21,946 bases of DNA from Chromera velia (lineage: Eukaryota; Sar; Chromeraceae). Below the pieces are notes generated by a model. The model saw only the letters and a program-made list of their open reading frames with translations, searched no databases and was not told the origin of the DNA. Below are positions 1 to 10,400 of this stretch, in pieces (position 1 is the first letter of the stretch; each line of letters begins with the position of its first letter). The stretch is taken from assembly GCA_018398765.1 (NCBI GenBank), contig JAHBMJ010002167.1:1-21946 (forward strand). Direction: 5' to 3'. Made by a program: the position numbers and the translations under genes.

Positions 1-3000
1 TATATCTTTCTTCTTTCCAGACAGAGAAGGGCAGGACCCCTCTCTCTGTACATCTTTCTGCTGTGCAGACAGAGAAGGGCAGGACCATCTCTCTGTACAT
101 CTTTATTCTTTACAGACGGAGAAGGGCAGGACCCTCTCTCTGTACATCTTTCTTCTTTGCAGACACAGAAGGGCAGGACCCTTCTCTCTGTACATCTATC
201 TTCTTTGCAGACAGAGAAGGGCAGAACCCTCTTTCTGTACATCTTTCTTCTTTGCAGACAGAGAAGGGCAGGACCCTCTCTCTGTACATCTTTCTTCTTT
301 TTAGACAGAGAAGGGCAGGACCCTCTTTCTGTACATCTTTCTTCTTTGTAGACAGAGAAGGGCAAGACCCGTCTTTCTGTACATCTTTCTTCTTTGCAGA
401 CAGAGAAAGGCAGGACCCGTCTCTCTGTACATCTTTCTTTTTTATAATGAAGGGCAGGACCCCCCTCTCTGTACATCTTTATTCTTTACAGACAGAGAAG
501 GGCAGAGACCCATCTTTCTGTACATCTTTGTTTTTTGTAATGAAGGGCAGGACCCTTCTCTCTGTACATCTCTTCTTCTGTGCAGACAGAGAAGGGCGGG
601 ACCCTCTCTCTGTATATCTTGACTCTTTGCAGACAGAGAAGGGCAGGACCCGTCTCTCTGTACATCTTTCTTCTTTACAGACAGAGAAGGGCAGAGACCC
701 ATCTCTCTGTACATCTTCTTCTTTATAGACAGAAAAGGGCAGGACCCTTCTCTCTGTATATCTTTCTTCTTTGCAGACAGAGAAGGGCAGGACCCTCTCT
801 CTATACATCTTCATTCTTTGCAGACAGAGAAGGGCAGGACCCCCTCTCTGTACATCTTTCTTCTTTGCAGACAGAAAAGGGCAGGACCCTCTCTCTATAC
901 ATCTTCACTCTTTGCAGACAGAGAAGGGCAGGACCCCTCTCTCCGTATATCTTCTTCTTTACAGATAGAAAAGGGCAGGACCCTTCTCTCTGTACATCGT
1001 TCTTCTTTGCAGACAGAGAAGGGCAGGATCCCTCTCTCTGTATATCTTCATTCTTTATAGACAGAGAAGGGCAGGACCCCTCTCTTTGTACATCTTTCTT
1101 CTTTGTAGACAGAGAAGGGCAGGACCTAGGGCAGGACCCTTCTCTCTGTACATCTTTCTTCTTTGTAGACAGAGAAGGGCTAGGAGAAGGGTAGGACCCT
1201 CTTTCTGTACATCTTTCTTCTTTACAGACAGAGAAGGGCAGGATCCCTCTCTCTGTACATCTCTTTTCTTTGCAGATAGAGAAGGCAGGACCCCTCTCTC
1301 TATACATTTTTCTTCTTTGCAAACAGAGAACGGCAGGGCCCATCTTTCTGTACATTTTTCTTCTTTGCAGACAGAGAAGGGCAGGACCCCTCTCTCTGTA
1401 CATCTTTCTTCTTTGTAGGCAGAGAAGGGCAGGACCCTCTCTCTGTACACCTTTCTTCTTTACAAACAGAGAAGGGCAGGACCTTTTCTCTATATATCTT
1501 TCTTCTTTACAGACAGAGAAAGGCAGAGACCCTTCTCTCTCTACATCTTTCTTCTATACAGACAGAGAAGGGCAGGACCCCTCTCTCTCTATATCTTTCT
1601 TCTTTGTAGACAGAGAAGGGCAGGACCCATCTCTCTGTACATCTTCATTCTTTGTAGATAGAGAAGGGCAGACACCCCTCTCTCTATACATGTTCATTCT
1701 TTGCAGACAGAGAAGGGTAGGACCCGTCTCTCTGTATATCTTTCTTCTTTGCAGACAGAGAAGGGCAGAGACCCCTTTCTCTCTACATCCTTCGTTTTTG
1801 CAGACAGAGAAGGGCAGGACCCTCTCTCTATACATCTTTCTTCTGTGCAGACAGGGAAGGGCAGGACCCTTCTCTCTATACATCTTTCTTCTTTGCAGAC
1901 AGAGAAGGGCAGGGCCTATCTCTCTGTACACTTTCTTCTTTGCAGACAGAGAAAGGCAGGACCCTCTCTTTGTACTGTAACGTCTTTCTTCTTTGCAGAC
2001 AGAGAAGAGCAGGACTCTCTCTCTGTACATCTTTTTTCTTTGCAGACAAAGAAGGGCAAGACCCTCTCTCTGTACATCTTTCTTCTTTGCAGAGAGAAAA
2101 GGGCAGGACCCCTCTCTTGGTACGTCTTCTTTCTTTGCAGACAGAGAAGGGCAGGACCCTCTCTCTGTACCTCTTTCTTCTGTACAAACAGAGAAGGGCA
2201 GGACCCGTCTCTCTGTATACCTTTCTTCTTTCCAGACAGAGAAGCGCAGGACCCGTCTCTCTGTACATCTTTCTGCTGTGCAGACAGAGAAGGGCAGGAC
2301 CATCTCTCTGTACATCTTTATTCTTTACAGACGGAGAAGGGCAGGACCCCCTCTCTGTACATCTTTCTTCTTTGCAGATAGAGAAAGGCAGAGACCCATC
2401 TCTCTGTACATCTTCTTCTTTGCAGACAGAGAAGGGCAGGACCCTCTTTCTGTACATCTTTCTTCTTTGTAGACAGAGAAGGGCAAGACCCGTCTTTCTG
2501 TACATCTTTCTTCTTTGCAGACAGAGAAAGGCAGGACCCGTCTCTCTGTACATCTTTCTTTTTTATAATGAAGGGCAGGACCCCCCTCTCTGTACATCTT
2601 TGTTCTTTACAGACAGAGAAGGGCAGAGACCCATCTCTCTGTACATCTTTCTTTTTTGTAATGAAGGGTAGGACCCTTCTCTCTGTACATCTCTTCTTCT
2701 GTGCAGACAGAGAAGGGCGGGACCCTCTCTCTGTATATCTTGACTCTTTGCAGACAGAGAAGGGCAGGACCCGTCTCTCTGTACATCTTTCTTCTTTACA
2801 GACAGAGAAGGGCAGAGACCCATCTCTCTGTACATCTTCTTCTTTATAGACAGAAAAGGGCAGGACCTTCTCTCTGTATATCTTTCTTCTTTGCAGACAG
2901 AGAAGAGCAGGACCCTCTCTCTATACATCTTCATTCTTTGCAGACAGAGAAGGGCAGGACCCCCCTCTCTGTACATCTTTCTTCTTTGCAGACAGAGAAG

Positions 3001-6000
3001 GGCAGGACCCTTCTCTGTACATGTTCATTCTTTGTAGACAGAGAAGGGGAGAACCCCTCTCTCTATATATCTTTCTTCTTTGCAGACAGAGAAGGGCAGA
3101 GACCCCTCTCTCTTTACATCCTTCGTTTTTGCAGACAGAGAAGGGCAGGACCCTCTCTCTGTACATCTTTCTTCTGTGCAGACAGGGAAGGGCAGGACCC
3201 TTCTCTCTATACATCTTCATTCTTTGTAGATAGAGAAGGGTAGACACCCCTCTCTCTGTACACGTTCATTCTTTGCAGACAGAGAAGGGCAGGACCCGTC
3301 TCTCTGTATATCTTTCTTCTTTGCAGACAGAGAAGGGCAGAGACCCCTCTCTCTCTACATCCTTCGTTTTTGCAGACAGAGAAGGGCAGGACCCTCTCTC
3401 TGTAAATCTTTCTTCTGTGCAGACAGGGAAGGGCAGGACCCTTCTCTCTATGCATCTTTTTTCTTTGCAGACAGAGAAGGGCAGGGCCTATCTCTCTGTA
3501 CACTTTGTTCTTTGCAGACAAAGAAGGGCAAGACTCTCTCTCTGTACTGTAACGTCTTTCTTCTTTGCAGACAGAGAAGGGCAGGACTCTCTCTCTGTAC
3601 ATCTTTCTTCTTTGCAGACAAAGAAGGACAGGACCCTCTCTCTGTACATCTTTCTTCTTTGCAGAGAGAAAAGGGCAGGACCCCTCTCTTGGTACGTCTT
3701 CTTTCTTTGCAGACAGAGAAGGGCAGGACCCTCTCTCTGTACATCTTTCTTCTGTACAGACAGAGAAGGGCAGGACCCGTCTCTCTGTATACCTTTCTTC
3801 TTTCCAGACAGAGAAGGGCAGGACCCGTCTCTCTGTACATCTTTCTGCGGTGCAGACAGAGAAGGGTAGGACCATCTCTCTGTACATCTTTATTCTTTAC
3901 AGACGGAGAAGGGCAGGACCCTCTCTCTGTACATCTTTCTTCTTTGCAGACACAGAGAAAGGCAGAGAGCCATCTCTCTGTACATCTATCTTCTTTGCAG
4001 ACAGAGAAGGGCAGGACCCTCTTTCTGTACATCTTTCTTCTTTGCAGACAGAGAAGGGCAGGACCCCTCTCTCTGTACATCTTTCTTCTTTTCAGACAGA
4101 GAAGGGCAGGACCCTCTTTCTGTACATCTTTCTTCTTTGTAGACAGAGAAGGGCAAGACCCGTCTTTCTGTACATCTTTCTTCTTTGCAGACAGAGAAAG
4201 GCAGGACCCGTCTCTCTGTACATCTTTCTTTTTTGTAATGAAGGGCAGGATCTCCCTCTCTGTACATCTTTGTTCTTTACAGACAGAGAACGGCAGAGAC
4301 CCATCTCTCTGTACATCTTTCTTTTTTGTAATGAAGGGCAGGACCCTTCTCTCTGTACATCTCTTCTTCTGTGCAGACAGAGAAGGGCGGGACCCTCTCT
4401 CTGTATATCTTGACTCTTTGCAGACAGAGAAGGGCAGGACCCGTCTCTCTGTACATCTTTCTTCTTTACAGACAGAGAAGGGCAGAGACCCATCTCTCTG
4501 TACATCTTCTTCTTTATAGACAGAAAAGGGCAGGACCCTTCTCTCTGTATATCTTTCTTCTTTGCAGACAGAGAAGGGCAGGACCCTCTCTCTATACATC
4601 TTCATTCTTTGCAGACAGAGAAGGGCAGGACCCCCCTCTCTGTACATCTTTCTTCTTTGCAGACAGAGAAGGGCAGGACCCTTCTCTGTACATGTTCATT
4701 CTTTGCAGACAGAGAAGGGGAGAACCCCTCTCTCTGTATATCTTTCTTCTTTGCAGACAGAGAAGGGCAGAGACCCCTCTCTCTCTACATCCTTCGTTTT
4801 TGCAGACAGAGAAGGGCAGGACCCTCTCTCTGTACATCTTTCTTCTGTGCAGACAGGGAAGGGCAGGACCCTTCTCTCGCTACATCTTTCTTCTTCGCAG
4901 ACAGAGAAGGGCAGGACCCTCTCTTTGTATATCTTTCTTCTTTACAGACAGAGAAGGGCAGGACCCTCTCTCTGTACATCTTTATTCTTTGTAGACAGAT
5001 TAGGGCAGGACCCCTCTCTCTGTACATCTTTCTTCTATGCAGACAGAGAAGGGCAGAGACCCCTCTCTCTCTACATCCTTCGTTTTTGCAGACAAAGAAG
5101 GGCAGAGACCCCTCTCTCTGTATATCTTTCTTCTTTGCAAACAGAGAAGGGCAGGACTCATCTCTCTGTACATCCTTCTTCTTTGTAGGCAGAAAAGGGC
5201 AGGACCCTCTCTCTGTATATCTTTCTTCTTTACAGACAGAGAAGGGCTGGACCCCTCTCTCTCTACATCTTTCTTCTGTGCAGACAGAGAAAGGCAGAGA
5301 CTCATCTCTCTGTACATCTTCTTCTTTGCAGACAGAGACGGGCAGAGACCCCTCTCTCTGTACATCTTTCTTCTGTGCAGACAGAAAAGGACAGAACCCT
5401 CTCTCTGTACATCTTTCTTCTTTTCAGACAGAGAAGGGCAGGACCCATCTCTCTGTACATCTTCATTCTTTGCAGATAGAGAAGGGCAGGACTCCTCTCT
5501 CTGTACATCTTCATTCTTTGCAGACAGATTAGGGCAGGACCCCTCTCTCTGTACATTTTTCTTCTTTGCAGACAGAGAAGGGCAGAGACCCCTCTCTCTC
5601 TACATCTTTCGTTTTTGCAAACAGAGAAGGGCAGAGACCCCTCTCTCTGTATATCTTTCATCTGTGCAAACAGGGATTCCGAAGGGCAGGACCCTCTTTC
5701 TGTACATCTTTCTTCTTTGCAGACAGAGAAGGGCAGAGAGTCTCACCCCTCTCTCTGTACATCTTTCTTCTTTGCAGACAGAGAAACGCAGGACCCCTCT
5801 CTCGCTACATCTTTCTTTGTAGACAGAGAAGGGCAGGACCCTCTCTCTGTACATCTTTCTTCTTGCAGACAGAGAAGGGTAGGAACCTTTCTCTGTACAT
5901 CTTTCTTCTTTGCAGATAGAGAAGGGCAGCTCCCTAGACCCTTCTCTCTGTATATCTTTCTTTTTGCAGACAGAGAAGGGCAGGACCCCTCTCTCTGTAC

Positions 6001-7555
6001 ATCTTTCCTCTTTGCAGACAGAAGAGGGCAGGACCCCTCTCTCTGTACATCCTTCTTCTTTGCAGACAGAGAAGGGCAGGACCCTCTTTCTGTACATCTT
6101 TCTTCTTCACAAACAGAGAAGGCACGACCCTCTCTCTGTATATCTTTATTCTTTACAGATGGAGAAGGGCAGGACCCCTCTCTCTGTATATCTTTCTTTT
6201 TCATAGACAGAGAAGGGCAGGACCCTCTCTCTGTACATCTTTCTTCTTTGCAGACAAAGAAGGGCAGGACCCCTCTCTCTATACATCTTCATTCTTTGTA
6301 GATAGAGAAGGGCAGACCCCTCTCTCTATACATCTCTCTGTACATCTTCATTCTTTGCAGACAGAGAAGGGCAGGACCCTCTCTCTGTACGTCTTTCTTC
6401 TTTGTAGACAGAGAAGGGCAGAACCCCTCTCTCTGTACATATTTCTTCTGTGCAAACAGAGAAGGGCAGGACCCCTCTCTCTGTATACCTTTCTTCTTTG
6501 TAGACAGAGAAGGACAGTACCCTTCTCTCTATATATCTTTCTTCTTTGTAGACAGAGAAGGGCAGGACCCTCTCTCTGTACATCTTAAAGTTTCTTCTTT
6601 ATAAACAGAGAAGGGCAGGACCCTCTCTCTGTACATCTTTCTTCTGTGTAGACAGAGAAGCCTTAGGGCAGAGACCGCTCTCTTTGTGGAGCTTCATTCT
6701 TTGCAGACAGAGAAGGGCAGAAACCCCTCTCTCTGTACATCTTTGTTCTTTGCAGACAAAGAAGGGCAGGACCCCTCTCTCTGTACATCTTCTTCTTTGC
6801 AGAGTCTGACAGAGAAGGGTAGAGACCCCTCTCTCTGTGTATCCTCATTCTTTACAGACAAAAAAGGGCAGAGACCCCTCTCTCTGTACATCTTTCTTTA
6901 TTTTTTGGAAACAGAGATCGAAGGCCAAAGAACCCTCTTTCTGTGCATCTTTCTTTGCAGACAGAGAAGGGCAGGACCCTCTCTCTATACATCTTTCTTC
7001 TTTGCAGACAGAGAAGGGCAGGATCCCTCTTTCTGTACATCTTCATTCTTTGCAGACAAAGAAGGGCAGGACTCCTCTCTCTGTACATCTTTCTTTTTTG
7101 CAGACAGAGAAGGGCAGGACCTCTCTCTCTGTACATCTTTCTTCTTTGCAGACAGAGAAGGGCAGAGACACCTTTGTCTATACATCTTTCTTCTTCAGAC
7201 AGAGAAGGGCAGAACCCTTCTCTCTGTACATCCTTCTTCTTTGCAGACAGAGAAAGGCAGGACCCTTCTCTCTGTACATCTTTCTTCTTTGCAAAGAGAG
7301 AAGGGTAGAGACACTTCTCTCTGTACATCTTTCTTTTTGCAGACAGAGAAGGGCAGGACCCTCTCTCTGTACATCTTTCTTATTTGCAAAGAGAGAAGGG
7401 CAGAGACACTTCTCTCTGTACATCTTTCTTTTTTCAGACAGAGAAGGGCAGGACCCTCTCTCTGTATATCTTTCTTCCTTGCAGACAAAGAAGGGCAGAG
7501 ATCGCCCTCTCTCTCTGTACATCTCTCCATTCTGGCAGACAGAGAAGGGTGAGAC
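1..7555. repeat. Satellite array, 47-49 bp monomer, about 155 copies
   Basis: A head-to-tail array of a 47-49 bp unit fills this stretch and is cut by the left edge. Each unit has a purine-rich half (acagagaagggcagga) followed by a pyrimidine-rich half (ccctctctctgtacatc, then tttcttctttgcag). Units vary by substitutions and 1-2 bp indels, for example gcagagaccc in place of gcaggaccc, gtaatgaaggg in place of the gacagagaaggg part, and atcttcattc in place of atctttcttc. Rare variants recur at fixed spacings, showing higher-order repetition. The array decays near 7500-7560, with a last degenerate trace near 7630-7650. Copy number is array length divided by about 48, not an exact count. The long open frames on both strands arise because the unit is close to 48 bp (16 codons). 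I see no gene in the array. Confidence 0.96.
2268..3855. repeat. Higher-order repeat block inside the satellite (~1.57 kb)
   Basis: Marker variants show block duplication. The variant tctttctgctgtgcag ends at 68 and 2283, and a one-base variant ends at 3855. The variant gtactgtaa lies at 1972-1980 and 3544-3552, an offset of 1572 bp. The unit with gggcggg followed by tatatcttgactctttgcag has gggcggg ending at 600, 2721 and 4391. The offset of 1572 bp becomes 1670 bp downstream because the second copy lacks two monomers present in the first and third. Blocks of about 33-35 monomers have therefore been duplicated and then edited by whole-monomer gains and losses. The first interval (68 to 2283) is longer by more monomers. 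Confidence 0.8.
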
Positions 7556-8041
7556 CCCTGTCTCTGGGCCGCCGTATCGTTTGCGGAGTTAAAAGGCAGC
7601 TGCTGCTGTGTCCAGGCATCCGTTACAGACAGAAAAAGGCAACGTCTCATATTAGCGTTTGCTCTTTCCATGCATCTTGAAAAGGTAGAGGGGATGTTAT
7701 GGCTCTCCTTGTACCAATTGATCCGTTGCAGACCTGATAGTAGATACGGATCCGGCATGTTCTTTTGTATAGTCAGTAGATCACGATTGAAAGAAGACCT
7801 TAAAGTTGATCAAAGAGGCAGTGTCCAAAGCAAAAAAAGATGACATAAATTTATTGGTAACAATAAATTGTTGCATCTTTAGGTATATGTAGTTGCTACA
7901 TTATAGAATGTTTCAGCTCTATCTGATCCCCTCTAAGACATGAACCAGTAATGGAAAACTATAAATATAAATGTTGATGTATTAACCAAACTACATATTA
8001 CTGTTTCTTGTCTTTTCAGACTGGGGACCCGTCTCAGACTT
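7556..8041. other. Intergenic spacer next to the satellite, no gene seen
   Basis: The satellite degenerates here and is followed by unique A+T-rich sequence. No open frame with coding character is visible. A perfect 9-bp inverted repeat with a 4-nt loop lies at 7848-7869 (arms aatttattg and caataaatt, loop gtaa). It is not followed by a T-run and is not next to a gene end, so I give it no function. Confidence 0.6.
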
Positions 8042-8234
8042 GGGGCCGCTAGATCCCTTGGGTGCGTGCTTAATGCTGTGTAAGTAAGTGAAACAGCTAT
8101 ATGGCATTAGGCGAAATGTGCCCCCTTGATACGGCTTAACGGAGTTACTCTTCGTTAAGACATGAATCTAGTCGTGTCTATGGGTCCCACAGTCCAAACT
8201 AGGAGCGATCAAAATTTTCGCGAAGAAGTTTGAA
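8042..8234 (+). repeat. Dispersed element, copy A (193 bp)
   Basis: This matches 8660-8857 along its whole length without gaps, apart from one 5-bp insertion in the other copy. I count 20 base differences over 193 aligned positions, all transitions. About 14 are at CpG in one copy with TG or CA in the other. Similarity starts at ggggcc and stops sharply after gaagtttgaa. No terminal inverted repeat, long open frame or clear target-site duplication is visible, so the class of element is unknown. The orientation given is arbitrary. Confidence 0.9.
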
Positions 8235-8659
8235 GGGAAATCATAATCCGACGGGAAACATAATCCCAGGCCCGGCACGGCCTTTACAGTACTAACGCGT
8301 TGAGCTGGGAACGTCAAATCCATCCCACACGGGCAAAAAAAAATAGTGGTGGCGGTTTTATCTGCCGCGCGCTCAGAAAAATGCATGAGTCAGAAAAGAT
8401 ATATTGACTAGTTGAAGAGGAGTCAAACAAAGTAGAAAAAATGATAATACATTCTGATAGTTCTGTCGAACGAACCGGAACCTATCCTCCCACCGCTTTA
8501 GACAGTGCTTCTCCAATCCGTCGCGTTAGCTGTAAAGCCGATCGACTGCTTGGGTAGTAAACTCAGTTTACTGGGAAAGGACTATTCCATACTGGTTTTT
8601 CGGGGTGAACGGGGGGGGAAGATTGTTGATGAGGGATCTAATCATGTGTGGCATAGTGG
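8235..8659. other. Spacer between the two element copies, no gene seen
   Basis: About 425 bp of non-repeated sequence separates the copies. Its first part, to about 8370, is richer in CG dinucleotides than the surrounding A+T-rich DNA. It has short open frames only, none resembling a known protein. The two copies and this spacer could be the direct repeats and interior of one decayed element, but nothing coding supports that. Confidence 0.5.
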
Positions 8660-8857
8660 GGGGCCACTAGATCCCTCGGGCGCGCGCCTAATGCTGCGTA
8701 AGTAAGTGAAACAGCTATACGGTATTAGGCGAAATGCACCTCCTTGATACAGCTTAACAGAGTTACCCTTCATTAAGACGTAAATCTAGTCATGTCTACG
8801 GGTCCCACCTGTCAGTCCAAACTAGGAGCGATCAAGATTTTCGCGAAGAAGTTTGAA
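8660..8857 (+). repeat. Dispersed element, copy B (198 bp)
   Basis: This is the second copy of the element at 8042-8234, in the same orientation, starting 618 bp downstream. It carries a 5-bp insertion within gtcccacctgtcagtcc. At one dinucleotide copy A reads TG where copy B reads CA, as expected if an ancestral CG decayed on opposite strands in the two copies. Confidence 0.9.
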
Positions 8858-10370
8858 CGGATAAAGTGAGTATAGAGCCGTACATAAACTTTGTGTTTTG
8901 TTAATTCTAGTAATTGATGACCGGTCGAGCTGCCCCTCCAAAAAATTTTGTATCGAAACGACGAAATACAGGTGATCAATTGAGTCGATCTCCTTTAGTG
9001 GTATGTTCGTAGCTCTGACTGGATGTTAAGTCTTGTTATGTGCCAGCAGGGTTGCTTTTCTGGTCGGTAACAGGTCTAGTCTACCTGCAATTGCTGATAA
9101 CCGGTAATAGCCTCAGTCTGCCTTCCTTTTACTGACAAAAAAATTGATAAAAATTAGGGTCCCCAAAAAAAAATTTCGCCTGCGGCACCAACTTTCAAAA
9201 ACATGTTTTTAAGTGTTTATTAGCATTTGAAAAGCCTATTCACACACACAAAAAAAATTAAAAAAATATTTTAAAAATATAAATTTTTAACTGCTTCACC
9301 CTTATTAGTGCCAGTGAACCGAGTGGGAGACAGGCCTAGAGACAGGTATACAAAGGGTAAGTAGTAGTAAGTAGTTGCAATTGTAGTTGTCATCCGGGAT
9401 CCCTGAATATCCCTGACCTAGTTTATACCTACTGATACCTTAACCCTTATCAAGTCTATACAATTTGTTTCAATATACTAGTCAATATACTTTTGTTCTC
9501 CTTCGTCTTTTACATAATTGTGAGCATTTAATTTAACATTAAAAAATGAAATTAAGAAAATTATTTTTGTAATATCATATGTTTTTTGGGGGGGGGGGGG
9601 CATTGACTTAAAGTTTATTCCTAGCGTCTGGCCTATACGTCTTTCGTCTCTTCCTTCTGTCCTGGTTACTGCTCTCGCTGCTAACTCTCTCTCTCATGCG
9701 ACCTCATACTTGACACTCCTCCGTCCGAATGCCTTCTTTGGCATTTCATATATAAAAATTGATAAAATGCAATTATGCCAACTTACATTAAATTTCAACA
9801 TCGTTAGATTACCGATTTGAAATTTGATTACTTAATATCTATGATCAACTTTTTAAAATATGATTTAGCTAGGTGCTAGGCTAAGTAAATCTAAGGTGAT
9901 CTGATCACTACGAACGAATGCATGTTCACCAACGAATCATTATTTCATATATTCTACATTATTTGTATGTGCGTGTCGGACTTCAACAGAGGTCCGGGTA
10001 GCTCAGCGCAAGAGAACTTCTTGTCCATACTTGCATAATCTTCTAGTATCGACCGGTCCGATTAATTCAACCCCACCAACTTCTAAATCAAGTCGGCCCT
10101 CTCTCCCCTCTGTTCCCAGTCAACTCTCCCTTCCCACTTCCCGTTGTTCCTCTTAACTAAGAGGCTTGGTTCAACAGGATAGATTTCTTCAGACGCAAAT
10201 CCTTGCACCCATTTGTGCATTCCGAGCCTCGCCCATCTCATTGTTATTCTTTGCGAAACAACCAAGTCCACCCCGCCTCCCAGTAGACAGCTAAACATTC
10301 GAAGGAAATTGGCTGAAAGACTGCGATCGAGTTGCTTCTACAATTCTTCCAGACTGAATCGATTTCCAAG
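8858..10370. other. A+T-rich intergenic region, no gene seen
   Basis: There are no coding-like open frames on either strand. Parts are very A+T-rich (about 9130-9300 and 9470-9580, with A- and T-runs). A T6-G13 homopolymer block lies at 9582-9600. A weak tRNA-like A-box (tagctcagcgca) lies at 9999-10010, but no cloverleaf can be folded around it. The right end is the downstream flank of the minus-strand gene that ends at 10399. Confidence 0.6.
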
Positions 10371-10400
10371 TCAGTCAGTCTGTCTGTCTGTTTGTCTGTC
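10371..10400. repeat. TCAG/TCTG tetranucleotide repeat at the stop codon
   Basis: A run of tcag then tctg repeats ends on the TGA stop codon of the minus-strand gene (tca on the plus strand at 10399-10401). Length change here could alter the last residues or the start of the 3' untranslated region. Confidence 0.85.

Noticed and set aside
3448-4647. A 399-codon open frame on the minus strand (and similar long frames throughout 1-7550)
   Set aside because: It lies wholly inside the 47-49 bp satellite, overlaps equally long frames on the other strand, and encodes only the same short peptide over and over. There is no start context, intron pattern or domain.
1-7555. CRISPR array
   Set aside because: The monomers are contiguous, with no unique spacers between constant repeats, and the surrounding genes are eukaryotic with introns.
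7848-7869. Hairpin as a transcription terminator
   Set aside because: It is A+T-only apart from the stem ends, has no T-run after it, and no gene ends near it. Intrinsic terminators of bacterial type are not expected here.
8042-8857. The element pair as LTRs of a retrotransposon
   Set aside because: The copies are short, lack TG...CA ends, a primer-binding site or polypurine tract, and the roughly 425 bp between them codes for nothing recognisable.
9992-10068. Possible tRNA gene or tRNA-derived SINE (A-box-like tagctcagcgca, B-box-like ggtccgatt)
   Set aside because: Acceptor, D and T stems do not pair, and no 3' tail or second copy is visible. At most it is a decayed remnant.
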